DNA from: Ctena decussata
Lineage: Eukaryota > Mollusca > Bivalvia > Lucinida > Lucinidae
Length of the DNA: 64,000 bases
Assembly (NCBI GenBank): GCA_963989385.1
Contig: OZ022499.1
Location: 76,074,203 to 76,138,202, forward strand
Direction of reading: 5' to 3'
Part shown: positions 41,521-51,329 of the stretch, piece by piece
Layout: each line of letters opens with the position of its first letter
How positions within the stretch are numbered: the first letter of the stretch is position 1
The notes under the pieces: generated by a model
Told to the model about the DNA's origin: nothing
Databases searched by the model: none
Seen by the model: the letters and a program-made list of their open reading frames with translations, nothing else
Translations under genes and position numbers: made by a program

Positions 41521-42815
41521 CTGACCAGTCCGAGCGCCTGCGCGGACTGGTCAGGATATTTCCTGACTTACAGAACAACCGTTTTAGTCTGCAATTTCGT
41601 GTATACAGAGATGAAAGAACTCTATGATAAATGGTGTATACCACCAGCAAAGGTGAAACTATTTGCGTTATTTACCCTGTGGCATGTTCCAGTTGCGAAC
41701 ATCCAGGTCAGTCCTGCGCGGACTGGTCAGGATATTCGCAACCTACAGAACAGCCGTTCTATTCTGCAATCAGATCGAAAGAGTACTTTAATAAATATTG
41801 TGTAATAAATCACCGATGAAGATGAAACTATTTGCGTTATTTACCCTGTGGCCTTTTCCAGTAGCGACCATCCAGATCAGTCTGCGCTCCTGCGCTGGCT
41901 GATCGGGATATTCGCAACCTACAGAACAGCCTTTATATATTCCGTAGTCTCGAATATACAGAGATGGAAAAAAGAAAACTTGTAAGATGATGTTTACCAC
42001 TAGACAAGATAAAACTATTTGCGTTATTTACCCTGTGGCATGTTCCAGTAGCGAACATCCAGACTAGTCCGCGCACCTGCGGGGGCTAGTCAGGATATTC
42101 GCGACCAACAGAACAGCCATTTTATTCTGTAATCCGTATGTACATTATCAAGTCACCTTATAACCTGGGTGTGTCTCGCCCAGAAAGGGAATGTTTACTC
42201 GTATGCAACAGTGGACCACTAGGTCAGCCTGCGCGTCAGCGCAGACTGAGCTAGGTAATCGCTGCTTGCAACAAGGCTTATTTTATTTTTATTTATTTAT
42301 TAGACATCTTAATGAACATCCCGATCAGCCGGTGCCATACAGATCGAACAGAGTATTCTCTGCTAGCAATACAAATATATAGACAAGTACGTTACAGTTC
42401 TCATTTACGTTTCGGCTGCTTCTAGTATTCAACTTCGAGCACCCCGTTCAGCCTACGTTTCTACGCAGATTGAACAGGGTATTCGGCAGTTGTATTTTTT
42501 ATACTCTATAATGACAGTTGAGCAGAAACTCCGAGAGATTTACTTTATAGCAGGTACACCACTAATCGTAACCTTGATACATACTACAGCAGCTAAACCC
42601 CACAAGAGTTTTATTACCCTAGTAAAGCCGCGAGTACCCCGATCAGCCCGGACACCTGCACGGATTGATCAGGGCATTCTCTGCTTATGATAAAGCTATG
42701 TCAATTAATGAGATCTCCTATACAATACGTATCTCAATTCAGAACAAACTGTTTGTGCGCAACATTGGGCGCCTGTGTCGGCCTACGCATCCGCATAGAC
42801 CAAACTTTGCATCGA
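41521..42815 (-). repeat. array of about nine hairpin-bearing units in the LINE 3' region
   Basis: Units of about 100-195 bp, each with a hairpin of 10-13-bp arms. The hairpin is followed by (A/C)AGG(G)(A/T)ATTC-GC and often AACCTACAGAACAGCC. The first four units are best conserved, and units 2-4 are preceded by TTTACCCTGTGGCATGTTCC. Hairpins begin near 41523, 41706, 41875, 42062, 42222, 42322, 42446, 42641 and 42777. Arms include GACCAGTCCG/CGGACTGGTC, GATCAGTCTGCGC/GCGCTGGCTGATC, GACTAGTCCGCGC/GCGGGGGCTAGTC and GTTCAGCCTACGT/ACGCAGATTGAAC. Several differences between units are compensated on the opposite arm. It is not coding in any frame. Confidence 0.85.
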
Positions 42816-43194
42816 CGCCGATACGATAGAGTGTGTTTCCACGTGCTGAAACAAGCACCGCGCATCAACGTTGCTACCACGCTGTTGACACAACGTCAAC
42901 GACGTCACAGCAACGTCGATACGCTGTCATTCGTCTGTTGTTTAATAGGAAGCTATTCGGTCGCCGAATGCCACAGCTATGACAGATGCGAAGGAGAAAA
43001 AAAAACCTGTGAGCCGTGGTCTTACCTGGCTTGCTGATTTTGCATTTTTTAATATTACTATTCGTTATATAATGAATTACAACAATAGTGTATCCAGGAT
43101 ATGTAATAAACGCTGTAAAGCTTATCTGAAATGTTTTAAAATAACGTTTCGAAGATAATTTAGTGTGCAATTAGGTACAACTTTTAATCAAGTT

Positions 43195-46100
43195 TTACCC
43201 AGAACAAAAAAAGTCGTAAAATTTTTGCAGCATATCATAATTTATGTTCCATCTTAGAGCTTTAAATACTTCAGTTGCCTTTATAATTTCCGATTTTACG
43301 ATAAATATCGTATCTACCGATTTTTTTCGATCTTCGCTCACACAGTATGCCTTGAAAATAGAATGACCAATCAATGACAGGATATAATTGAGCTCGGTAT
43401 ACTTTTTTTGTTCGGGTTTATAACCTAGGACGAGGTACTGAAGTTTGTTCAATGGTTTGTCGAACTTGCACTTTAAAAAACAAGAATTTAGCTTAGTCCA
43501 CAGGGTATGTAAGACCGGACATTCGATAAAAAGATGAGCATAGTCTTCTTGTACCCTACACATTTCACACAAGGGATCGTTCGCTATTTTCCACTTAAAC
43601 AGTTTCTCTTTACATGGTAAAATTGCGTTTAATAATCTGAATCTGAATTGTTTTAATTCATTACTTTTTAAATCAGTATAGGCCGATCGGTACACAGATC
43701 GCCAGTATTCGTCACTAGGCGTTAAATGAAATTTTATCTCCCAGATTTTTTCGTTGATCGGTTTATATTTTATCATTGAAGTCAGGTAGGTTGAAACCTC
43801 TTTATTGCTTACTAGTGAGGATTGTACCAGTGTTATCTTATTATTGTTAAGATTATTTTGTATAATAAATGAAGAAGTAGTTTTGATTTTAGTTTTAACT
43901 GGGGCGTCGGTCTTTAACATCATTTTCCATTCATTAGGAACGGATTCTCTAAGTTTACTTAATTCACTAATCCAGTTATGTTTATTTGATAGTTTATTAT
44001 AAATTAGCTTTGAGTCTATTTCTCCGTTTTTATTTAGCAGATCATTTACATATATTATATTATCACTTATCCAGTTTTTATATATTAAACATTTGCCTTT
44101 GTGTCGTATTAGCTGATTTCCCCATAGTATTTGATTTCTAACATTGTACAAAGTTTTGGGCTCTTTTTGCAACCCGCCTCCGGACGTGACCCACGTTTCT
44201 AATATGTTTTTATAAAAAGTTGGTATTTCTAATGATTGTAGATTACGTAGGTGGCCAATGTTCATTTTGAATATCAAGAAGTCTTCACCGTATTTTTCAA
44301 AATAGAAATTTGGAATTATTTTCCAGTTTGCATTTTCTGAAGTTATTAATCTGTTTGCCCATTTGATTCTGAAGATGTCTAGTTGTTGTTTTATATCTAC
44401 CATTTTTAGCCCACCATTTTCATATGGTTGCATCATTTGTTGACGTTTAACTTTGTCAGGTTTATCATTCCATATAAATTTAAAGAAAATTCTCTCTAAT
44501 TTTGTTAAAATTTCGTCGGGAGTGATAATATTCTGCAAAAGATGATTACATTTTGACATGGCTAGAGACTTTAGTACTATTATTTTACCAAAATATGTCA
44601 GATTGCGTTTTTTCCATGAATTAAGGAGATTTTGGATATCTTCAATCAAACTATCCCAGTTAAGTTGCGAACATTGTTGTTTGTTTTTACCGAAATAAAC
44701 ACCCAACGATTTTATGGTCGTTCTTGAAAAGTCGATTCCATGTATGGTGCTTACATTTCGTCCATAGTTGCCTAATAGTAGTCCTTTTGTTTTGGATGTG
44801 TTTAAAATCAACCCAGAAACTTTTGAAAATCGTTTTATTTCTGCAATAAGTTTAAGTATATCATCATCACCTCGAAGAAAAGCTGTTGTATCGTCTGCCA
44901 ATTGTGTTAATTTTACTTCTTTATCTCGACCTATTTTGATTCCTTTTATATTATTGTTATTTCTTATGTTTTCCGCCATTATTTCTGCTGCTATGATAAA
45001 CAGGAGAGCTGAAACCGGGCAGCCTTGCCGAATTCCGCGAGAAATCTTAAAGCTTATCGAGACCCAACCGTTATTTATAGTGCGGTTGTTTATACCATTA
45101 TATAAAATCTTAACCCATTGTCTAAAGTTTGTCCCAAAACCAAATTTTTCTAAGGAAAGATTTATGAAATCCCATTCGATCGTGTCAAACGCCTTCTGAA
45201 AGTCGAGAAAGAGGATTAAACCTCTTAGATTATTGTTTTCTGCGTAATCTATAATATCTTGTATTTGCCTTATATTACAACCTATTAACCTATTTTTTAT
45301 GTATCCATTTTGATCAGTGCTTATTATTTTTGAAATAACCTTTTGCAATTTTTGAGCTAAAACCCTTGCTATTATCTTATAGTCAATATTAAGTAAGGTG
45401 ATCGGTCTCCAGTTACTAAGTTCGGCACAGTTTCCTGATTTAAATATTAAACTCAGTATTCCCTGCTTTTGCGTATAGGTTAATTGGCCTTTTTCTTTTG
45501 ATTCTTTTAGAGAGTTGAAAAAAGGGACTTGAAGATATTCCCAAAACGTTTGATAAAACTCTACAGATAATCCGTCTGTACCAGGACTTTTATTTTGTTT
45601 CATCGAAAACAACGCGCTTTTGCATTCTTCTATCGTAATTTCGTTTTCGCACTCGTCGCTTTCGCGTGATGAGAGTGTATTTATCAAATGCGTAGAGTCG
45701 AGGTATTGTTTTATATCGTTAACGTCGCCTGCTGTCGATGTATAAAGCTTTCGGTAATATTTCACTTGTTGTTCGAGGATTTGTGAGTTTTCTGTCACCG
45801 TTTTTCCATCATCTGCGGTTAATTGTTGAATGTTTTTCTTAATTTGTCTTGATTTTTCAAGCGCTAAAAAGAACTTTGTGTTTTTTTCCCCCTTTTCCGT
45901 CCATTCGGCTCTTGCGCGGATTTGTGCCCCTTGTGCTTTATATTCATATAAAGTGTCAAGCTTATTTTCCGTTTGAATTATTTTTTGTTTTAGGTTTTCG
46001 TCAATAATCAAGCTTTCGTCTTGGCGTTTATGAAGCTCTGAAAGTATATTTTCTAAGTCTGTGCAAGAATTTTTCACTCTGTGTGCTCTTTGTTTACAGT

Positions 46101-46989
46101 AATTTTGAGTTGCTTCCCTTACGTTTATTTTGATTTTCTCCCAAATTTCTTGGTCACTTAAGCCTTCTCTAGTATTATTACTCAAGCAGGACTGGATAGT
46201 TTTTATAATTATTGATTTATATTCCTTTTCTTCCAAAATACTATTATTTATTTTCCAAACACCTGGTCCTCTATTTACTGCTTTAATTTTAATTTTTAGG
46301 GAAACGGACATATGGCTGGTTTTCCCAATTTGCGCTGGTCTAATGTAATCAATGCGCGTTGCCTCGTTTAGGGCCTGCCGTTTCCAAGAAAATTGCATTT
46401 TTTGTTTATTTTTTTTACGCCAGATGTCGACTAAGTTTTTATTTTTACGCAATTTTTCTAGTGAATGTGATGCTTTTGTCTTTTTCGGTACTCTATTGGG
46501 CTTATTTCGGCGATCTATCTTTGGATCTATAATTTCATTAAAGTCACCTGCGAGTATAATTGACCCCGATGCGTGTTCTGATAATTTGTCATTAAGTGTT
46601 TTGAAAAAGACATTTCTCTCATTTGGATCATTAGGAGCATAGATATTGATAAAAGAGAAACTATCAGTTCCAATATCAACATTGGCAATAATGTATCTCC
46701 CAGCCAGATCGTAGAACACATTGGTTACGGTATGGCTAAGTGAAGAGTGAATAAGTAATGCTACCCCACGACTATTAGTACTGCCACTGCAGTGTAAAAC
46801 TGTTCCTTGAAATTGTTTGTTAAAGTTTTCATAGGTTTCTGTCGTCAGATGGGTCTCCTGCAGAAACAAAATATCAGATTTTTGCTGCTTTGCCCATTGA
46901 AATAATCGTTGTTGTTTAAATTTATCACGCACACCTTGGACATTTAAAGTCAAGATGTGAATATTTGAGTTTGTATATTTAATTGTCAT
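43195..46989 (-). CDS. LINE ORF2: endonuclease-reverse transcriptase, Tx1/L1 group
   Basis: 1264 residues, normal length for this group, with an ATG preceded by an in-frame stop. An apurinic-like endonuclease spans about 1-235: LNVQGVRD (15-22), LQETHL with E45, NIYAPN (115-120), LAGDFNEI (146-153), RIDYI (212-216). The reverse transcriptase spans about 460-740: NKSPGTDGL, SNWRPITLLNIDYK, LDFQKAFD (595-602), GIRQGCPVSALLF (652-664) and catalytic LADD (697-700). A C-terminal CCHC finger is C1141-x2-C1144-x7-H1152-x4-C1157. ORF2p nicks target DNA and primes reverse transcription from the nick. One oddity: after RIDYI the usual spacer and SDH catalytic triad are shortened to RPAQIGKTSHMSVSL, so the endonuclease may be inactive. 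Confidence 0.95.
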   Translation of the reverse strand: MTIKYTNSNIHILTLNVQGVRDKFKQQRLFQWAKQQKSDILFLQETHLTTETYENFNKQFQGTVLHCSGSTNSRGVALLIHSSLSHTVTNVFYDLAGRYIIANVDIGTDSFSFINIYAPNDPNERNVFFKTLNDKLSEHASGSIILAGDFNEIIDPKIDRRNKPNRVPKKTKASHSLEKLRKNKNLVDIWRKKNKQKMQFSWKRQALNEATRIDYIRPAQIGKTSHMSVSLKIKIKAVNRGPGVWKINNSILEEKEYKSIIIKTIQSCLSNNTREGLSDQEIWEKIKINVREATQNYCKQRAHRVKNSCTDLENILSELHKRQDESLIIDENLKQKIIQTENKLDTLYEYKAQGAQIRARAEWTEKGEKNTKFFLALEKSRQIKKNIQQLTADDGKTVTENSQILEQQVKYYRKLYTSTAGDVNDIKQYLDSTHLINTLSSRESDECENEITIEECKSALFSMKQNKSPGTDGLSVEFYQTFWEYLQVPFFNSLKESKEKGQLTYTQKQGILSLIFKSGNCAELSNWRPITLLNIDYKIIARVLAQKLQKVISKIISTDQNGYIKNRLIGCNIRQIQDIIDYAENNNLRGLILFLDFQKAFDTIEWDFINLSLEKFGFGTNFRQWVKILYNGINNRTINNGWVSISFKISRGIRQGCPVSALLFIIAAEIMAENIRNNNNIKGIKIGRDKEVKLTQLADDTTAFLRGDDDILKLIAEIKRFSKVSGLILNTSKTKGLLLGNYGRNVSTIHGIDFSRTTIKSLGVYFGKNKQQCSQLNWDSLIEDIQNLLNSWKKRNLTYFGKIIVLKSLAMSKCNHLLQNIITPDEILTKLERIFFKFIWNDKPDKVKRQQMMQPYENGGLKMVDIKQQLDIFRIKWANRLITSENANWKIIPNFYFEKYGEDFLIFKMNIGHLRNLQSLEIPTFYKNILETWVTSGGGLQKEPKTLYNVRNQILWGNQLIRHKGKCLIYKNWISDNIIYVNDLLNKNGEIDSKLIYNKLSNKHNWISELSKLRESVPNEWKMMLKTDAPVKTKIKTTSSFIIQNNLNNNKITLVQSSLVSNKEVSTYLTSMIKYKPINEKIWEIKFHLTPSDEYWRSVYRSAYTDLKSNELKQFRFRLLNAILPCKEKLFKWKIANDPLCEMCRVQEDYAHLFIECPVLHTLWTKLNSCFLKCKFDKPLNKLQYLVLGYKPEQKKYTELNYILSLIGHSIFKAYCVSEDRKKSVDTIFIVKSEIIKATEVFKALRWNINYDMLQKFYDFFCSG

Positions 46990-47077
46990 ATTTTTTGTCT
47001 GTCACATATACATTTACACGTGTTACATTATTTGAATCCATTTTTGTCGCAATAATAATGTTTAGTAATCAAAGATA

Positions 47078-47156
47078 CTATGTGAGTGTGCCTTGCGACT
47101 GCCGCGAGTCTGAACCACTACTATTGTTATAATCCTCGTCATCGCTCGACGGGCTT
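47078..47156 (-). pseudogene. remnant of LINE ORF1 (last 26 codons)
   Basis: The frame ESPSSDDEDYNNSSGSDSRQ ending SQGTLT-stop lies just upstream of ORF2 and is cut at the 5' target-site duplication. Acidic, serine-rich tails are plausible for a LINE ORF1 nucleic-acid chaperone, but identity is inferred from position only. Loss of ORF1 and the promoter makes this copy non-autonomous. Confidence 0.55.
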
Positions 47157-47171
47157 TCCGTTAACATTCTC
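47157..47171. repeat. target-site duplication, right copy
   Basis: TCCGTTAACATTCTC, identical to 41324-41338. Removing one copy and the LINE would give a continuous ancestral site running into AAGATAAATGGCAATAATGG. Confidence 0.9.
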
Positions 47172-47345
47172 AAGATAAATGGCAATAATGGCAGACGACA
47201 AAATTTTAATCTGCAAAATTTCAACAACAAAACAATTACATCCAAGCTATATTGTATTGAGAATGCAATGACTAAAGGGCACATTATGAGCCACCTCATC
47301 TGGATCTAAGCTGTTTGCAAATTCAGCTACATGTATTTCATTTTT
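47172..47345. repeat. dispersed repeat shared with 37200-37400
   Basis: GCAGACGACAAAATTTTAAT, ATTGAGAATGCAATGAC and GAGCCACCTCATCTGGATCT plus CTGTTTGC follow the same order as at 37228-37380, without the left hairpin arm. The LINE therefore inserted at or near the edge of an older repeat. Confidence 0.6.
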
Positions 47346-47730
47346 GACGCTGTAAGAATTACAGAAAATACAAAAAAACATTATAGGACATTTGGAGACT
47401 CGCCATGAAAAAAGAACGTTGAACAGTGTTGACCCAGATAACCCTGAGCTCTCGTGCAATCTGATAAGGGTTCAAATGTTCACTGCATTGGTTCATTAAG
47501 CATCCGGGGTTACTCAAAAATTGCTGATGCAGAAATGTATGTTCCCAGGACAGATGTTCTCTTTCAAACTCATTTGATGGCTGAGGTGCTGCTTCCCCCA
47601 TGCTAAGCATTCTTGTTATTTGGGAAAATTGCAAAGAACCATTCTGCAATAATCGAGCAGATTCATCACGTTGACACTTGACTCTTAATCGATGAAATGA
47701 AACTAATATAATTTCGTCAAATAAATGAAT

Positions 47731-47919
47731 GCTTACGTCCTTTTCAACAGTATTTCAGTAATATCTGGGCGATGGAAAGGCAATAACGAAACGCTGTGAG
47801 CAGCGGAACCCCGTTTACGGTTTAAAAGATCTCCGCTTCTAACGGAAATCAAACCCCGGAGCGCTAGATTAGCAGGCTGGCGCTTAACCCACTGAGCGAC
47901 TGTCGTCGAAAACAACATT
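47731..47919 (-). mobile_element. tRNA-derived SINE, minus strand
   Basis: Read on the minus strand the head is GTCGCTCAGTGGGTTAAGCG (A-box region), then GCTCCGGGGTTTGATTTCCG (B-box region). The body ends TGAAATACTGTTGAAAAGGA plus CGTAAGC. AATGAAT flanks it on both sides (47724-47730 and 47920-47926), consistent with a short target-site duplication. A truncated relative is at 20485-20585. Confidence 0.75.
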
Positions 47920-48057
47920 AATGAATAAAAAATCGGTTTAAAGTGTGTAAGGATAGTCTTTAGCCACTAAATATTTGTGCGGCCCTCGATCCACAGGAGA
48001 GGCCTGTCTAATGTAATAATTTGTGTCTGATCCCTTTGTTTGAATGCAATAAAATAT

Positions 48058-48293
48058 GAGCCGCGACACGAGAAAACCAACAATGTGGTTGCGCGCATGG
48101 CGCAGACTCAGATCAGCCTGGGCAATCACCCAATCTGATCAGACTCTTCACTAAGCGCTTAAAGGATAGCTAAGGGTCCCAGCTACCTCCATGCGGACAG
48201 CGAAGACTCTGATCAGACTGGGCGGATGCCCAGGCTGATCTGAGTCTGCGCTGGGCGCACAACCACATTGTTGGTTTTGTTGTGTCGCGGCTC
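48058..48293. mobile_element. GAGCCGCGACAC foldback element, best-preserved copy
   Basis: 236 bp from GAGCCGCGACACGAGAAAAC to GGTTTTGTTGTGTCGCGGCTC. The long hairpin is almost fully paired: AACAATGTGGTTGCGCGC, GCGCAGACTCAGATCAGCC and ATCTGATCAGACTCTTC pair with GAAGACTCTGATCAGACTG, CAGGCTGATCTGAGTCTGCG and GCGCACAACCACATTGTT. ATATGAGCC/GGCTCATAT at the outer edges suggests palindromic ends extending a few bases further. Confidence 0.92.
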
Positions 48294-48587
48294 ATATGAT
48301 TAACCTAATCCACGATGTTCACGACCGCCGCTTCCTTCGATCGACTATGGGCCGCAACAAACGATAAGCATCTCAACCGGTGGTTGACTCTGATATTCAC
48401 ACATAATACGTGTTTACAAACTTTTATCGGTTAATAATTATAATTTCCGCATCTGAATGAGATGCTAGTTTTCTCAAGAGGGCAGTCAAAGCTTGATAAT
48501 TCTGTCAATACAAATCTCTATGATCAACCGACTTTAAGCAGAATATTATACAATCATTAAAGAGTTTCATTCAGATTCTATGGGTTT

Positions 48588-48931
48588 CTAAGGGCATGTT
48601 CGGCATAACTACTTGGGTATACCCGAGCAGTACACAGGCATTCATAGGGCTACTCGAAGATATATCAAAGATATATATTCGAGTAAAAGACCGGGCAGGC
48701 CAAGGAAAACATGGGATGAAGTGCTTGTGAACGACAGAAAGAAGCTATGTATGGATTCTGCTGACCCTCAGAATCGTTCTGAGTGGAGAGGACGCCTACG
48801 AAGAAACTTGTCGAACAAGCCCAACCCTCGGTAGAGGAAAAGAGGGCTTTAAAATGGATATGATGATAGCCCTAGGAATACCTGAGTATTGTTCGAGTTT
48901 ACCCAATTAATTATGCCGAACATGTCCTTAG
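48588..48931. mobile_element. 64-bp TIR element carrying a captured LINE tail
   Basis: The left terminal repeat CTAAGGGCATGTTCGGCATA, CTTGGGTATACCCGAGCAG and GGGCTACTCGAAG pairs with the right AGCCCTAGGAATACCTGAGT, GAGTTTACCCAATTAATTAT and GCCGAACATGTCCTTAG. Between them (about 48680-48866) an open frame reads GRPRKTWDEVLVNDRKKLCM, then DSADPQNRSEWRGRLRRNL and a stop. This is the C-terminal signature of an RTE-like LINE, ending in ATGATGATAG. The arrangement is what a capture of a LINE 3' end by a TIR element, or nested insertion, would leave. Confidence 0.7.
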
Positions 48932-50112
48932 TTTATGACGTATTTATGGTAAGCGTCCATGACCTTTTTCTCATCCCTGCAATGTACTCTTTTATCTAAA
49001 AATTTCATCTAGTCCATCCGTTCTTTTAGGAGATTTTAAGGTGTATGAGAATACCACCTTGTTTTGCAGTAAATTTACAAAGGGGAACAAATTCTGTGAC
49101 TTCCTGTTTGCTTCCCCGTTTACTGGCACTGAGGCTTGCGGGTACGGTTGGTTGTGTAAAATTTTCCACTGTGAAGCAGAGTATGCTTGACTTACATTTT
49201 CATGGTGTGCACTGATGGCGTGTGTATCACCAGAATAGGCCTTGCATATTGGTAATTATTATGTTATTAGTTTTATGGGAAAGAATCTTTGTATATACAT
49301 GCCCACAAATTGACTAAAGTACATGCTGAAAGCAGTAAGATTCAAGTCATTTCTCACAAAGTAATTCATAAAAAATATTGAAATTAACCAAATATGTGCT
49401 CCAATATATAGCCATATAAAATAAAGCAAAAAGTGAAATTGCTAAGTAGTCGTTTTCTTTCGATGGTAAAAAAGATTATCTATGACATAATTTGCAAAAA
49501 TACATTTTCAGAAGGAAAACAACAAAAAACAAAAAACATTCACACATATCCTGTACTCCTTTTTAAGCATCATGGTTGTTTCGTCAAATATAACTACGTT
49601 TTACAGACGCAAACAAAAGTATATGTTTTTAGAATAACTAAAACACAAATGTAAAAACACTAAGTCTGGTATAGTTACGTTTATATTGAAACCACTGGTC
49701 TCATTCTTTCCTGTGTGAAAAAATAGCAAACATTTTCCTTAAACTACTGAAGTGGCAGACTAGCTCATAAACGAACTAGGTCCTTCCAGGATGTAATTTA
49801 CGGTGGGGTATCAGATGTATTACACCTTACAAAACAAAAGAAACAATTACTATATTTCAGACATCGGGGGAAAGCTTATTTCATTTAGCCAGATAACGGT
49901 ACCCACATGTGGTCACAGTAATCAATGTTGATCATATAAAACATAAGAGAAATTGATATTAATTAGTCTAGACTGGTTTGTATTCGTCAGTAAAATAGCT
50001 ACCTGAAAAAATTTACCCCAACACAGACAGCTTACCACTGAAAATACATTTCCAGAACGGACAAGAAAGAAAACTACAAAAAGTTTTGCATTTATAATAT
50101 GATTATTTAGAT
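48932..50112. other. no recognised gene
   Basis: AT-rich DNA. Contains the dispersed phrase TTCTGTGACTTCCTGTTTGC near 49092 (also near 35090). The lysine-rich frame at 49433-49654 has no motif. Confidence 0.35.
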
Positions 50113-50305
50113 TACGAACCATAGTAAAACAAGAATGAGCAAGCATATTCAGAGTACAAACAATATTAAAACAAGGAAACAAAAATTTACATGCATATTT
50201 AAGATACGAATTGTGCTACAACAAGCATGACAATGCATGCCGCATGCATTTCCATGCTTGTCGTAGCATAATTCGTGGCACATTCTTGTTTTAGTATGGT
50301 TCGTA
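50113..50305. mobile_element. nested foldback element
   Basis: Outer arms TACGAACCATAGTAAAACAA and TTGTTTTAGTATGGTTCGTA are near-perfect inverted copies. An inner pair, ACGAATTGTGCTACAACAAG with CTTGTCGTAGCATAATTCGT, closes on GCATGCCGCATGC. About 193 bp, non-coding. Confidence 0.8.
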
Positions 50306-51329
50306 CTTAAAACATTTTAAGCCAAAGCCGATAACCTTTACCAGAAATAAATGACAAGAAAAAGCAAGACACTTAACTAAGTTAAAACGTGGTATTTATT
50401 CGCCATTTAGTAAAAGGCCTTTGTCCTATGCTACCTGGAAAAGGATAAAGCTACCTGTTTGAGACTGTGCGTTGGTGGAGCTATAGTGTAGTTACTGTTT
50501 AATCCTAAAGCCCAAGGTTATTGGTCACTGACATGATAAGACTGTCAATCATTTCATAGGTAAATTATTCCACACAAGCAATAACCAATCAGATTTGTAA
50601 TTGGAGTTTTATGACCTTTATGATGTTTACTCTTTGGCGTACAGAGAAATACTTAGATAAGTTCTCATAACGATTGTCTACAAGAGGCTCATACCGAGAT
50701 AAGCTACCTAATTATGACTTTTAAAGTCCACCTAGCCCTTTTATGTCCAGAATGTTGCTTTACAACATTCAAATTATTTCGGACCAATGTGGTTATGAGA
50801 GGCATAATAATGAGAAGGCATCAATTAAAAAGCTAGACAGGCGGACTAACGATATCTAGATTATGAGTCTAGAAACTTTAAACCGACTGGTGAAACGAAA
50901 CCAAACTGTCCAGAATTAAATCATGTTTCAACCAGATGCTGAACTTAGTTAACAAAAAGGAAATATTAAACCTGAGAAGCAAATAACCACTGTTTATAGT
51001 GCTGATAACTTGAATATTCATATTTCTATCCAGAAACAAGAATAATATTTTAATAATCTTATGCTCTAGAGGCATCTGCTGTCAATTTGACTCTTTAAAT
51101 TTGAATGCATGTGCATGTACATTTTATTCGATAAAGTAGAGTTTGTTTCCAACTGGACAGACTTGTCATTGCGACATGAATATTAGAAGAGTTGGTTTTT
51201 ATTCTTTTGGATTATGTCGGGTTAAGGCAGGTTCTTGCTGTATCTAACATCTTGATGGCATTGCTTTTTCTCGTGCCACTCGGGATGAGTTGGCTCGGTG
51301 TGGACGCCTGAGTTCGCGATTTAATACGT
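50306..51329. other. no recognised gene
   Basis: AT-rich. CTAAAGCCCAAGGTTATTGG near 50505 faintly resembles the interior of the TTAA MITE at 35160. Nothing further is supported. Confidence 0.35.

Larger units (their letters stand above)
41339..47156 (-). mobile_element. Tx1/L1-like LINE insertion, 5.8 kb, minus strand
   Basis: A non-LTR retrotransposon copy with all insertion hallmarks. A 19-nt poly-T at 41339-41357 is the 3' poly(A) tail. A perfect 15-bp target-site duplication flanks it at 41324-41338 and 47157-47171. The body has an intact ORF2, the last codons of ORF1, and a truncated 5' end at 47156. The 3' region between ORF2 and the tail is unusually long (1.85 kb) and mostly a hairpin-bearing repeat array. 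That array could be native 3' UTR or sequence carried along from the source locus (3' transduction). The copy looks young, because the duplication is perfect and the 1264-codon ORF is uninterrupted. It lies in the same orientation as the EF-hand and MYND frames. Confidence 0.9.

Noticed and set aside
41521..42815. CRISPR-like or satellite array interpretation of the hairpin units
   Set aside because: Unit lengths vary from about 100 to 195 bp, units are diverged, and the genome is eukaryotic with introns and LINEs. It is neither a CRISPR array nor a regular satellite.
44768..45199. 143-codon plus-strand open frame
   Set aside because: Antisense shadow of the LINE reverse transcriptase.
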